DNA of 13,084 nt from CAZSMC01 sp964607755 (GTDB lineage: Bacteria > Zhuqueibacterota > Zhuqueibacteria > Residuimicrobiales > Krinioviventaceae). Below, one piece after another: positions 1-6,820 of this stretch; the stretch's first letter is position 1, and each line of letters begins with the position of its first letter. Below the pieces are notes generated by a model. That model was not told the origin of the DNA. It saw only the letters and a list, made by a program, of their open reading frames with translations, and ran no database searches. The DNA lies in the NCBI GenBank assembly GCA_964607755.1, contig CAZSMC010000096.1, forward strand, positions 1 through 13,084, given 5' to 3'. Made by a program: the position numbers and the translations under genes.

Positions 1-261
1 AAATTTTTACTTGCTTTAAATTGGTTTTTTTCATCATCTTTATATCAACTTTTAGGTGCGTGGATTGGTTTTTTTGCTTTTTGATGTAGTTAAAATAATA
101 ACAATCCGTTACAATCACAAAAGGGTTTTTATTTTGGGAAAATCGCTTAATTTAGATATAACATAAGGTTTATTCCAATAAAGTGAAATTATGCAATGTA
201 GGTAGTTTTGGATTTCGATCAACAATTTAATAAAACAGTATATTATGCAGAGGAGATTCCC
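1..261. other. Non-coding region upstream of the sulfatase
   Basis: AT-rich stretch with no convincing reading frame. It carries a 12-bp direct repeat (ATTGGTTTTTTT at 20-31 and 64-75) and, at 4-19, a 16-bp word whose exact reverse complement lies at 4164-4179 just before the phosphate-transporter promoter. Loose hexamers TTAATT (147), ATAACA (158) and TTTATT (169) are 11 bp apart and resemble the Pho-type boxes further along, but no convincing -10 box follows. I see no RNA gene here. Confidence 0.6.
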
Positions 262-1662
262 ATGAGCCTAACAAGACGAACATTTTTAAAGCATATCGGT
301 TTTTTATCGGCTGCATCCACGCCAATGTTATTTTATTGTTCACGCTCATCCTCACAAAAACCCAATATTGTTTTTGTCATGGCGGATGATCTGGGATGGA
401 ACCAGTTGGGGTGTTATAACAGTGATTATTATGAAACCCCAAATATTGATCAACTGGCCTTACAGGGCATGCTATTCACGGATGCTTACGCGGCCGCCCC
501 GGTTTGTTCTCCCACACGTGCCAGTATAATGACCGGGAAATATCCTGCAAGATTGCATTTAACTGATTTTATTGCCGGAAATCCGGACCCGGAGGGCAGC
601 TTGCTGGCCCAACCAAAGTGGACCAAATACCTTAAACTCGATCATGTGACCCTGGCCGAAGTTTTAAAACAGGCAGGATATGCCACAGCCCTGTTCGGTA
701 AATGGCATCTGAGTAAAGAAAAGCTGCCCCCGGGGAGTCTGTCACATAACCCGGATAAACAGGGATTTGATCATTCGTTTGTCACCTACAAACCAGTGGC
801 ATCTATGGCCAAAGAATGGCAGACGGCAGAGAATGATGCCCATAATGTGAATATCATTACAGAAAAATCCCTAGAATTTATTGAAGAATATCAGGGACAG
901 CCTTTCTTCCTGTTTGTGTCTCATAATTCCATTCATACGCCATTGAAAGAAAAGCAGGAATTGATCAAAAAGTATAAAACAAAAACAGGTTCCGAATTGC
1001 CGGAAAACAATCCAATCATCGGAGCGATGATAGAGACATTGGATCATAGTGTTGGCCGGCTTTTGGAGAAACTGGAATCATTACAGTTGACGGATAATAC
1101 GGTATTTATATTTTATTCGGATAATGGCGGTCTGGAACGAGTAGCCGATCAGAATCCATTGCGTGCCGGGAAAGCTGCTCTATACGAAGGCGGTATTCGG
1201 GTTCCCTTGATTGTGAGATGGCCGGGACAGGTCAATCCTGGTACCCAATGTCACACGCCGGTAATGAGCATTGATTTTTTTCCGACGTTTCTCGATATGG
1301 CTGCTCACCAAAATCAATACAAAGATATTGACGGCAAGAGTCTAATATCTCTTTTGACCGAATCTGGCCCCATTCACAGAGAGGCGCTTTACTGGCATTA
1401 TCCTCACTATCACACATCCGGCGTGGCGCCTTCCGGAGCCGTACGCATGGGCAAATATAAGCTGATCGAATGGTTTGAAAAAAGCATCAATGGAATTGAC
1501 CAGCCGGGCGCTGTTGAATTATTCGATCTGGAAAACGATATTGGTGAACAACATGATCTTGCTCAGAAAGAAAAAGAATTGGCAAGAAAACTTTATGACA
1601 AACTCAAAGCATGGAGAGAGGCTGTAAACGCACAGCAAATGAGTTTAAAAGATCCTTTTTGA
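262..1662 (+). CDS. Tat-exported sulfatase (type I, formylglycine-dependent)
   Basis: A 466-residue sulfatase of the alkaline-phosphatase fold, which hydrolyses sulfate esters outside the cytoplasm. The N terminus has a twin-arginine signal (SLTRRTFLKHIGF, residues 2-14) followed by a hydrophobic stretch ending at a cysteine (MLFYC), so it is exported folded and might be a lipoprotein, although the lipobox is poor. The metal-binding Asp pair is in MADDLG (Asp42, Asp43). The catalytic motif C-S-P-T-R at 82-86 is the Cys-type site converted to formylglycine by a separate maturase. GKWHL (Lys147, His149), His225, SDNGG (Asp287, Asn288) and Lys304 in the KAALYEGGIRVP block complete the usual active-site set, and the length is normal for the family. 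I chose ATG 262 because AGGAG at 251-255 precedes it and the Tat motif then sits at the very start; an in-frame TTG at 208 adds 18 unlikely residues. Its substrate (glycan or arylsulfate) cannot be told. It faces the kinase gene with 19 bp between stops and has no obvious functional link to it. Confidence 0.93.
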   Translation: MSLTRRTFLKHIGFLSAASTPMLFYCSRSSSQKPNIVFVMADDLGWNQLGCYNSDYYETPNIDQLALQGMLFTDAYAAAPVCSPTRASIMTGKYPARLHLTDFIAGNPDPEGSLLAQPKWTKYLKLDHVTLAEVLKQAGYATALFGKWHLSKEKLPPGSLSHNPDKQGFDHSFVTYKPVASMAKEWQTAENDAHNVNIITEKSLEFIEEYQGQPFFLFVSHNSIHTPLKEKQELIKKYKTKTGSELPENNPIIGAMIETLDHSVGRLLEKLESLQLTDNTVFIFYSDNGGLERVADQNPLRAGKAALYEGGIRVPLIVRWPGQVNPGTQCHTPVMSIDFFPTFLDMAAHQNQYKDIDGKSLISLLTESGPIHREALYWHYPHYHTSGVAPSGAVRMGKYKLIEWFEKSINGIDQPGAVELFDLENDIGEQHDLAQKEKELARKLYDKLKAWREAVNAQQMSLKDPF

Positions 1663-1681
1663 ATAAATCATAATAACACAC

Positions 1682-3136
1682 TCATGTTTTCGCCGCCGCC
1701 TTTGGCAACTCAAAACTAAACCGCGAGCCTTCTTCGACTGTGCTTTCGACCCTGACTGTGCTTTTATGCGCTTCGATGATATGCTTGACGATAGCCAGTC
1801 CCAAACCGGTACCTCCGACGGCCCGGGAGCGTTCTTTGTCCACCCGGTAAAAGCGTTCAAAGATGCGCGGGATATGTTCCTGTGGAATGCCGCGACCGGT
1901 GTCGGAGACGTAAATTTCGACTGTGTTTTCTTTATCCACATAACCCAGTTCCACTTTGCCGTGGGGCTTGTTGTATTTTATCGCATTGTTGACCAGATTT
2001 TGCATCACCTGATTCAAATGGCCGACATCACCAAAAGCACGCACGCCATTCGCCTGTTCATTAGCCAGTTTGAGCGACACGTTCCGGTCGGTGGCAATTT
2101 CCTTTAAATCGGTAACAATTTTTTGCAGCCAGTCGTGCACAGCAAAATGATCGACGGTCATTTTCATGTCACCGGTTTCGATCCTCGAGATGTCGATCAA
2201 ATCGTTCAACAGATTGTTCAATCGCACAGCCTGGCGATGAGCTTTTTTAATGAACTTTTTCTGATTTTTTGGCGAGGTGTCCGGATTACCCATCAACGTT
2301 TCAAGATAACCCTGAACTGCAAAAATGGGCGTTCGCAGCTCGTGAGAAACATTGCCGATAAATTCACTGCGCATCTTTTCCAGCTTTTTCAGTTTGACCA
2401 GATCTTCACGCAGTTTTTCCAGCATTTCATTGAGCAAATCAGCAAGATCAGCAATCTCGTCATTGCCTTCGTGAGTAAACCGTGCATTCCAGTCACCGTG
2501 CTTGATACGCTCAGCCACAACTGACAACTTGTGAATGGGATAGGTCAAATGGCTGGCCGAAATGTAACTGACAATCACAATGACAACCAGCGCCATTCCC
2601 CCGGCAGCCATTATTTTCCATCGCATGGTATCCAGCACAGATTGAATATTTTCCATGGGCACGGCAAGACGAATATAATGAACCTGATCGTTTTGATGCG
2701 TCTGCGAATATATTTTGGCCGCATAGTAAAGCGACCGATGAATGGTTGCACTGACTCGTTGGTCCTGCCCAACATTCAAGTCCCGTGCCATTTGAATTTC
2801 CGGCCGGTTAATGTGATTTTCCAAAAAAGTAAGAGAATCCTGCGGCACATTCGAGTCGAAAACCACTATGCCTGTTGAATCGATGAGGGTCAGTCGTTTT
2901 TTTGACGCTTGTGCATAATCTGTAAAATATTGATAATCAGAATGATCTGCGAAATCAAATTGGTTTTCGCGCAGCATATAATCAATTTCATTCAATTGGG
3001 TGCGCAGTTGGGTAAAAAGTCTGTCTTTGTAATATTTTTGGATTTCAAAGGAAGAAATCAGACTGGATACAAAAATAGAAATGCACAATAGCGACAGAAT
3101 AAGCAGAATAATTTTTTTGCGTAATGACAACCGCAT
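1682..3136 (-). CDS. phoR: PhoR-type membrane sensor histidine kinase
   Basis: A 484-residue transmembrane histidine kinase, partner of the response regulator just upstream. Domains in order: a first membrane segment (about 9-30), an extracytoplasmic sensor region of about 140 residues (31-172), a second membrane segment (about 174-197), HAMP (about 198-250), a HisKA dimerisation domain with phospho-acceptor His265 in SHELRTP, and a HATPase_c domain with an N box (Asn380, Asn383, Asn384), a G1 box DTGRG (412-416), an F box (FERFYR) and a G2 box GGTGLGLA (441-448). All catalytic residues are present. Unlike E. coli PhoR it has a large periplasmic region and no recognisable PAS domain between HAMP and HisKA. 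The gene follows phoB after 6 bp, and its AAGGAGG ribosome site lies inside the last codons of phoB, so translation is probably coupled. The phosphate assignment rests on the neighbouring PiT gene and the Pho-type boxes; the kinase alone would only be called a PhoR/VicK/ResE-like family member. Confidence 0.88.
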   Translation of the reverse strand: MRLSLRKKIILLILSLLCISIFVSSLISSFEIQKYYKDRLFTQLRTQLNEIDYMLRENQFDFADHSDYQYFTDYAQASKKRLTLIDSTGIVVFDSNVPQDSLTFLENHINRPEIQMARDLNVGQDQRVSATIHRSLYYAAKIYSQTHQNDQVHYIRLAVPMENIQSVLDTMRWKIMAAGGMALVVIVIVSYISASHLTYPIHKLSVVAERIKHGDWNARFTHEGNDEIADLADLLNEMLEKLREDLVKLKKLEKMRSEFIGNVSHELRTPIFAVQGYLETLMGNPDTSPKNQKKFIKKAHRQAVRLNNLLNDLIDISRIETGDMKMTVDHFAVHDWLQKIVTDLKEIATDRNVSLKLANEQANGVRAFGDVGHLNQVMQNLVNNAIKYNKPHGKVELGYVDKENTVEIYVSDTGRGIPQEHIPRIFERFYRVDKERSRAVGGTGLGLAIVKHIIEAHKSTVRVESTVEEGSRFSFELPKAAAKT

Positions 3137-3142
3137 GCCCGT

Positions 3143-3835
3143 TTAAATGTCCTCCTTGAACCGGTAGCCTACTCCCTTGATGGTTTCAATATGGTTCATG
3201 TAATCCTGGCCCAATTTTTCGCGAATTTTCCGGATATGAACATCGACAGTGCGATCGATAACCACCACATTGTCATCCCATAGTTCATCCAGTAAAATGC
3301 GCCGTGTGATGACCCGTCCGGGGCGCTGGGCAAGGTAACACAATATGTCAAATTCTTTTTTAGTGAGCATAACCTCTTTGCCGTCAATAGTGACGTTGTA
3401 ACTCGACGGATCGATGATCAGGCCATTGAATTGCAATGATTTTGGCGATTCCGGTTCGCTCGCTGTTGTTCGGCGAAGCGCTGTTTTGATTCGCGCCAGC
3501 AGTTTGCGAATGGCAATCGGTTTTACAACGTAATCTTCGGCGCCAAGTTCCAGGCCAACCACTTCATCTATTTCACTGTCTTTGGCGGTGAGGAAAATAA
3601 CCGGAATGTGTGCCGTGTCTTTTGTTGCGCGCAATTCCCGCAACACTTCCCAGCCGTCTTTTTTCGGAAGCATGATGTCCAGCAAAATTAAATCCGGTGA
3701 TTTCTTTTTCGCTTTTTCCAGTGCCTCTTCGCCATCTTTTGCCAGTACAATTTTATAGCCCTCAGCTTCCAGATTAAATTCTAACAGATCAAGAATATCT
3801 TTTTCATCATCGACAATGAGAATTTTTTTAGCCAT
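3143..3835 (-). CDS. phoB: PhoB-type response regulator (OmpR family)
   Basis: A 230-residue two-component regulator. The receiver domain spans about 3-121, with the acidic pocket Asp9/Asp10, phospho-acceptor Asp53 in LLDIMLP, Thr83 in FLTAKD and Lys105 in VVKP. A short linker (about 122-133) leads to an OmpR/PhoB winged-helix DNA-binding domain (about 134-228) with the typical VDVHIRKIREKLG recognition helix and the GVGYRF wing. It is transcribed ahead of the kinase gene in one operon and divergently from the phosphate transporter, so a shared 453-bp control region lies between them. The start is supported by the canonical AKKILIVDDE opening; the ribosome site is weak and A-rich. I infer that it binds the 11-bp-spaced NTAACA hexamers upstream of the transporter and receptor genes. 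Autoregulation is likely in this family, but I could not see a convincing box in its own upstream region. OmpR-family members are hard to tell apart from sequence, so the PhoB name depends on context. Confidence 0.9.
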   Translation of the reverse strand: MAKKILIVDDEKDILDLLEFNLEAEGYKIVLAKDGEEALEKAKKKSPDLILLDIMLPKKDGWEVLRELRATKDTAHIPVIFLTAKDSEIDEVVGLELGAEDYVVKPIAIRKLLARIKTALRRTTASEPESPKSLQFNGLIIDPSSYNVTIDGKEVMLTKKEFDILCYLAQRPGRVITRRILLDELWDDNVVVIDRTVDVHIRKIREKLGQDYMNHIETIKGVGYRFKEDI

Positions 3836-3881
3836 AATTTTTCCGTTTCTTTATAAAAACATAAATTTAATTTGTTATTTA

Positions 3882-3899
3882 ATAGTCCCAAAGGACTAT
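3882..3899. repeat. Short hairpin/operator-like palindrome upstream of phoB
   Basis: ATAGTCC and GGACTAT pair perfectly around a CAAA loop, 47 bp before the phoB start. It could be an operator or a 5'-leader hairpin on the phoB transcript. No T-run directly follows on either strand, so it is not a clear terminator. Confidence 0.4.
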
Positions 3900-3970
3900 A
3901 AAAATGCTTTTTTAATCCCAAAAAATTTCGCATATTTTAGTATTACCTGATTTATAGGAGGCGGTACTCT

Positions 3971-3988
3971 ATGGGCAAAAAAAAGTAG
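3971..3988 (+). other. Five-codon frame behind a strong ribosome site (possible leader or gene remnant)
   Basis: A near-perfect AGGAGG (3957-3962) sits 8 nt before an ATG that opens a frame of only five codons (M-G-K-K-K-stop). The frame contains a run of eight A residues, a classic slippage sequence; a shift there would extend it only to about 13 residues (ending VGHNPFLH). It may be a leader peptide, the start of a gene lost by deletion, or chance. No function can be assigned. Confidence 0.2.
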
Positions 3989-4071
3989 GTCACAACCCTT
4001 TCTTGCATTGACATTATATCATACTATATTATTTGAAATCAAAACATGAAATTTATTCCATTTGTGACCTA
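3986..4071. repeat. 10-bp inverted repeat enclosing 66 bp
   Basis: TAGGTCACAA (3986-3995) and TTGTGACCTA (4062-4071) are exact reverse complements. The arms carry AGGTCA/TGACCT half-sites that recur as a contiguous palindrome at 12827-12840. The arms are also flanked by A-rich DNA on the left and T-rich DNA on the right, so a tiny MITE-like remnant is an alternative to paired operators. Confidence 0.4.
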
Positions 4072-4163
4072 TTTTGGGACCTGTAACCAGGTTATATTTT
4101 AATATATTTTGTAGATAGCAGCATTTAATAAAACGTAAAATGGAATTTAGAACTTGTCAGAAC

Positions 4164-4179
4164 TTAAAGCAAGTAAAAA
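4164..4179. repeat. 16-bp word, inverted copy of positions 4-19
   Basis: TTAAAGCAAGTAAAAA here is the exact reverse complement of TTTTTACTTGCTTTAA at 4-19. It lies 4 bp before the first Pho-type hexamer of the transporter promoter, so it may be part of that upstream control region rather than a mobile-element end. Confidence 0.5.
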
Positions 4180-4183
4180 ACTC

Positions 4184-4237
4184 TTAACATAAAATTAACA
4201 AACACATAACGTAAAGCTAACAAAATATTATTAAAAT
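4184..4237 (+). promoter_or_regulatory. Predicted PhoB-binding promoter of the phosphate transporter
   Basis: Four hexamers occur at an exact 11-bp period: TTAACA (4184), TTAACA (4195), ATAACG (4206) and CTAACA (4217). After 9 nt comes TAAAAT (4232-4237), a 5/6 match to the sigma70 -10 box, with no separate -35 box. Direct repeats of this kind with one helical turn of spacing, replacing the -35 element, are the known layout of PhoB and PhoP sites; the hexamer resembles the Bacillus PhoP TTAACA-type repeat more than the E. coli CTGTCAT repeat. The start of transcription would be near 4244, giving a leader of about 45 nt. Confidence 0.72.
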
Positions 4238-4288
4238 AATAGTTTATCGTTGCGGACTGAATAACAACAGAAAGGAATCTTTCTACAA

Positions 4289-6511
4289 ATGGAACTCTAC
4301 CTGTTCATTGTCGTCGTTCTTTTTGGTCTGGCGATCTCTGACCTCGTGGTCGGGGTGAGCAATGATGCTGTCAATTTTATAAGTTCCGCCATCGGTTCTC
4401 AGGTTGCCACGCGACGTACTATTATGATTGTTGCCAGCATTGGCATGTTTTTGGGCGTGACTTTTTCCTCCGGCATGATGGAAGTGGCGCGAAAAGGTAT
4501 TTTTCATCCGCAATTTTTTAACATGCCCCAGTTGCTTATCATTTTTCTCGCTGTTATGATTACAGATATTATTTTGCTTGATCTTTATAGCACTTTTGGC
4601 TTGCCAACATCTACCACTGTGTCAATTGTATTTGAATTGTTAGGCGCTGCGGTGGCTGTGTCTATTATGAAAATCTTACAGGCAAATGAAAGTTTTGCTA
4701 CGATAGGAACCTACATTAACACCGACAAGGCATTGGCAATCATTTTCGGTATTTTGTTTTCTATCGTCGTTGCTTTTGCCGCTGGTGCGATTATCCAGTC
4801 CATTGTGCGAATTTTGTTTTCATTTGATTATGAAGCGAAAATTAAACGTTATGGCGCAATCTGGGGAAGCGTTGCCCTCACCACTATTACCTATTTTATT
4901 CTTATCAAAGGTGCTAAAGGTTCCTCATTTTTAACTGATGAGGTGACAACCTGGATTATGACCAATAGCACGCTTATTCTCGGCGGGAGCCTTATTTTCT
5001 GGTACTTGCTGTTTCAAAGTCTGACCTTGTTTACCCGAATCAATATTTTAAAAATCATTGTGCTGGTCGCAACTGGTGCACTGGCCATGGCTTTTGCGTC
5101 CAATGATTTGGTGAACTTTATCGGCGTGCCCCTGGCCGGATTTCATGCGTTCCGGCTCGCTGCTGAGAATCCGATTAATCCGCTCGAAATGACCATGGAT
5201 GCCATGGGCGGCACTGTGCAAACCGCAACCTGGATGCTGCTGATCGCCGGTATTATCATGATGGTGACGCTGTGGATTTCCAAAAAAGCACGCAGTGTAA
5301 CCAAAACCCAGGTCGGATTAAGTCGCCAGGACGCAGAACATGACGAACGTTTTCAGGCTACCCCTCTTTCCCGTATAATTGTGCGGTGGGGTATGGGCGC
5401 TGCTGAATTCATCCGTGGTATTGTACCTAAAACCGTACAGCAAAAAATTCGCACCCAATTTGATGAAAACCGCTCGCCTCTCAACAAGATAAAATCCGAA
5501 GACCGGCCCGCTTTTGATCTGGTCCGGGCAAGCGTGGAGCTTGTTGTTGCCAGCGCTTTGATTTCGTTTGCAACGTCTTTGAAGCTTCCGTTATCTACGA
5601 CTTATGTCACTTTTATGGTGGCCATGGGGTCTTCGCTGTCGGACCGGGCCTGGGGGCGAGAGAGTGCAGTGTACCGTATAACCGGTGTGTTCACGGTTAT
5701 TGCCGGATGGTTTCTCACGGCATTGATTGCATTTACTGTGTCATTTGTTTTGGCTGTGCTCATTTTCAAGTTCCGGGCTCCGGTTATTGTTCTGCTTGTT
5801 CTTTTTGCCGCTTTTATGGTGTATCACACACACAGGATTCACAAAAAACGCGACCGTGAAGAATATGAGAAAAAAGAAGTATTCAAAGAATTGCCGCCGG
5901 TTGCCCATTGCGTCCATCGGTGCACTTCTTATTTTACATGTGTAGAAAAAATTATTTATGAAACATTTGAAGGACTCATTAAAGAAAACCGGCATGATCT
6001 GAAACAGGTTGTGGAAGACGCTGATAATCTCAAGGATGACGGTAAAAAGATTTTACGCGAATTTATGTCCCTCATCCATAATCCTGAAAATCCGGATGAA
6101 ATAAGTCCGCGCATTATTGCCGCCATTCGCGGCGTCGGACGTCATGCTTTTGAAATTGCCGAGCTGTGCGCCGCGCATGTACTGAATCAACACAAAGGAT
6201 TGGATAGTGTTCAGGCTGAAGAGTTGCGCGATATCGAAAAAGAAATGGCCGATTATATTGAAGAAGGAAATTCTGCTTTACAAAAAGCTGACCGACAGCA
6301 CATAAGTCAACTGATTGACCGCGGTGTCGAGCTGAAGGAAAAGACAAACAAACGCAGCCGGAAGCAGATCAAACGAATCAAGAAAGGCCAATCAAAAACG
6401 CGCAAAACGCTTTTGTTCGTAAACATTCTGGCATATTACAACGAAGTGGTCGACGAATATATCGAAGTGCTCAAAGGTTATAATGAAACCACTGAACAGA
6501 GAACAGAATAA
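4289..6511 (+). CDS. pit: PiT-family inorganic phosphate transporter fused to a PhoU-like domain
   Basis: A 740-residue inner-membrane transporter of the PiT/PHO4 family, which imports phosphate (usually as a metal-phosphate complex or with a cation) using the ion gradient. The two inverted PHO4 halves are visible: SNDAVNF (24-30) with GLPTSTTVS (104-112), and SNDLVNF (271-277) with LPLSTTYVTFM (433-443). About ten or more hydrophobic segments lie between residues 1 and 512. From about 535 to 735 the protein is soluble, helical and charged, matching the DUF47/PhoU-like domain often attached to PiT in Bacteroidota-type bacteria, so the length is normal for this fused subfamily and long compared with E. 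coli PitA. It is divergent from phoB and carries its own Pho-type promoter. The ribosome site AAGGA (4272-4276) lies 12 nt before the ATG and inside a small hairpin. I infer that the PhoU-like tail either gates transport or signals phosphate status to PhoR, since no Pst system is seen nearby. Confidence 0.92.
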   Translation: MELYLFIVVVLFGLAISDLVVGVSNDAVNFISSAIGSQVATRRTIMIVASIGMFLGVTFSSGMMEVARKGIFHPQFFNMPQLLIIFLAVMITDIILLDLYSTFGLPTSTTVSIVFELLGAAVAVSIMKILQANESFATIGTYINTDKALAIIFGILFSIVVAFAAGAIIQSIVRILFSFDYEAKIKRYGAIWGSVALTTITYFILIKGAKGSSFLTDEVTTWIMTNSTLILGGSLIFWYLLFQSLTLFTRINILKIIVLVATGALAMAFASNDLVNFIGVPLAGFHAFRLAAENPINPLEMTMDAMGGTVQTATWMLLIAGIIMMVTLWISKKARSVTKTQVGLSRQDAEHDERFQATPLSRIIVRWGMGAAEFIRGIVPKTVQQKIRTQFDENRSPLNKIKSEDRPAFDLVRASVELVVASALISFATSLKLPLSTTYVTFMVAMGSSLSDRAWGRESAVYRITGVFTVIAGWFLTALIAFTVSFVLAVLIFKFRAPVIVLLVLFAAFMVYHTHRIHKKRDREEYEKKEVFKELPPVAHCVHRCTSYFTCVEKIIYETFEGLIKENRHDLKQVVEDADNLKDDGKKILREFMSLIHNPENPDEISPRIIAAIRGVGRHAFEIAELCAAHVLNQHKGLDSVQAEELRDIEKEMADYIEEGNSALQKADRQHISQLIDRGVELKEKTNKRSRKQIKRIKKGQSKTRKTLLFVNILAYYNEVVDEYIEVLKGYNETTEQRTE

Positions 6512-6557
6512 CTAAAATACCCAACAACCTGTTTTTTTTACTAGTCGGTTTAAACGA

Positions 6558-6603
6558 AAAGGGCTCACTTGCAAGATTGAATCTATTTTGCAATGAGCCC
6601 TTT
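6558..6603 (+). terminator. Hairpin terminator after the phosphate transporter
   Basis: AAAGGGCTCA-C-TTGCAA (6558-6574) pairs with TTGCAATGAGCCCTTT (6588-6603): 16 base pairs with a single bulged C and a 13-nt loop. The T-rich tract after the stem is short (TTTAGTTATT), so termination may be incomplete. The 46-bp hairpin lies 46 bp after the transporter stop and ends 107 bp before the receptor promoter, separating the two units. Confidence 0.65.
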
Positions 6604-6709
6604 AGTTATTCCAAATGTACTGTAAAAAAATTATTTGATTTGGATATTTTACCGTAAACCAAATATATACAATATCATAAATCTCTCCGATATCTTTCCT
6701 TCCACCCCC

Positions 6710-6763
6710 TTAACACGATCTTAACTTTTCTTTTATTTTCTTCTAAACCCACCTCTTTATATT
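6710..6763 (+). promoter_or_regulatory. Predicted PhoB-binding promoter of the TonB receptor operon
   Basis: Hexamers TTAACA (6710), TTAACT (6721), TTTATT (6732) and CTAAAC (6743) keep an exact 11-bp period, the last two degenerate. Nine nt after the last hexamer lies TATATT (6758-6763), a 5/6 match to a -10 box. The spacing is identical in every respect to the promoter at 4184-4237, which makes a chance match much less likely. Transcription would start near 6770, giving a leader of about 50 nt. The rest of the 6512-6820 gap holds the terminator above and nothing else I recognise. Confidence 0.65.
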
Positions 6764-6820
6764 TATGTCAACTTTGGCAGATACCTTAACTAATACTAAA
6801 TAAAAGAGGTGGTTAAAATG

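Larger units (their letters stand above)
3836..4288. other. Divergent phoB / phosphate-transporter intergenic region
   Basis: A 453-bp AT-rich control region without a substantial gene. On the phoB side it has a 7-bp-stem hairpin (3882-3899). It then holds an isolated strong Shine-Dalgarno followed by a five-codon frame (3957-3988), a 10-bp inverted repeat (3986-3995 / 4062-4071) separated by 66 bp, and a small palindrome TAACC-A-GGTTA (4084-4094). Next is a 16-bp word (4164-4179) that is the reverse complement of positions 4-19. The Pho-type promoter of the transporter follows (4184-4237). I could not place the phoB promoter with confidence. Confidence 0.6.

Noticed and set aside
208..261. 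Extended sulfatase start at TTG 208
   Set aside because: It would put 18 residues before a perfect N-terminal Tat motif, and AGGAG at 251-255 fits ATG 262 well.
1663..1681. Shared terminator between the converging sulfatase and kinase genes
   Set aside because: The gap is 19 bp and AT-rich with no stem-loop visible.
3836..3900. Pho box for autoregulation of phoB on the minus strand
   Set aside because: Only one ATAACA-like hexamer is present and the neighbours at 11-bp steps do not match, so the evidence is insufficient in AT-rich DNA.
3986..4071. Insertion sequence or CRISPR repeat
   Set aside because: Only one pair of 10-bp arms with a 66-bp interior, no transposase frame, no clear target duplication and no repeat-spacer periodicity.
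6532..6540. Run of eight T residues after the transporter stop as terminator
   Set aside because: No stable hairpin lies directly before it; the hairpin at 6558-6603 is the better candidate.
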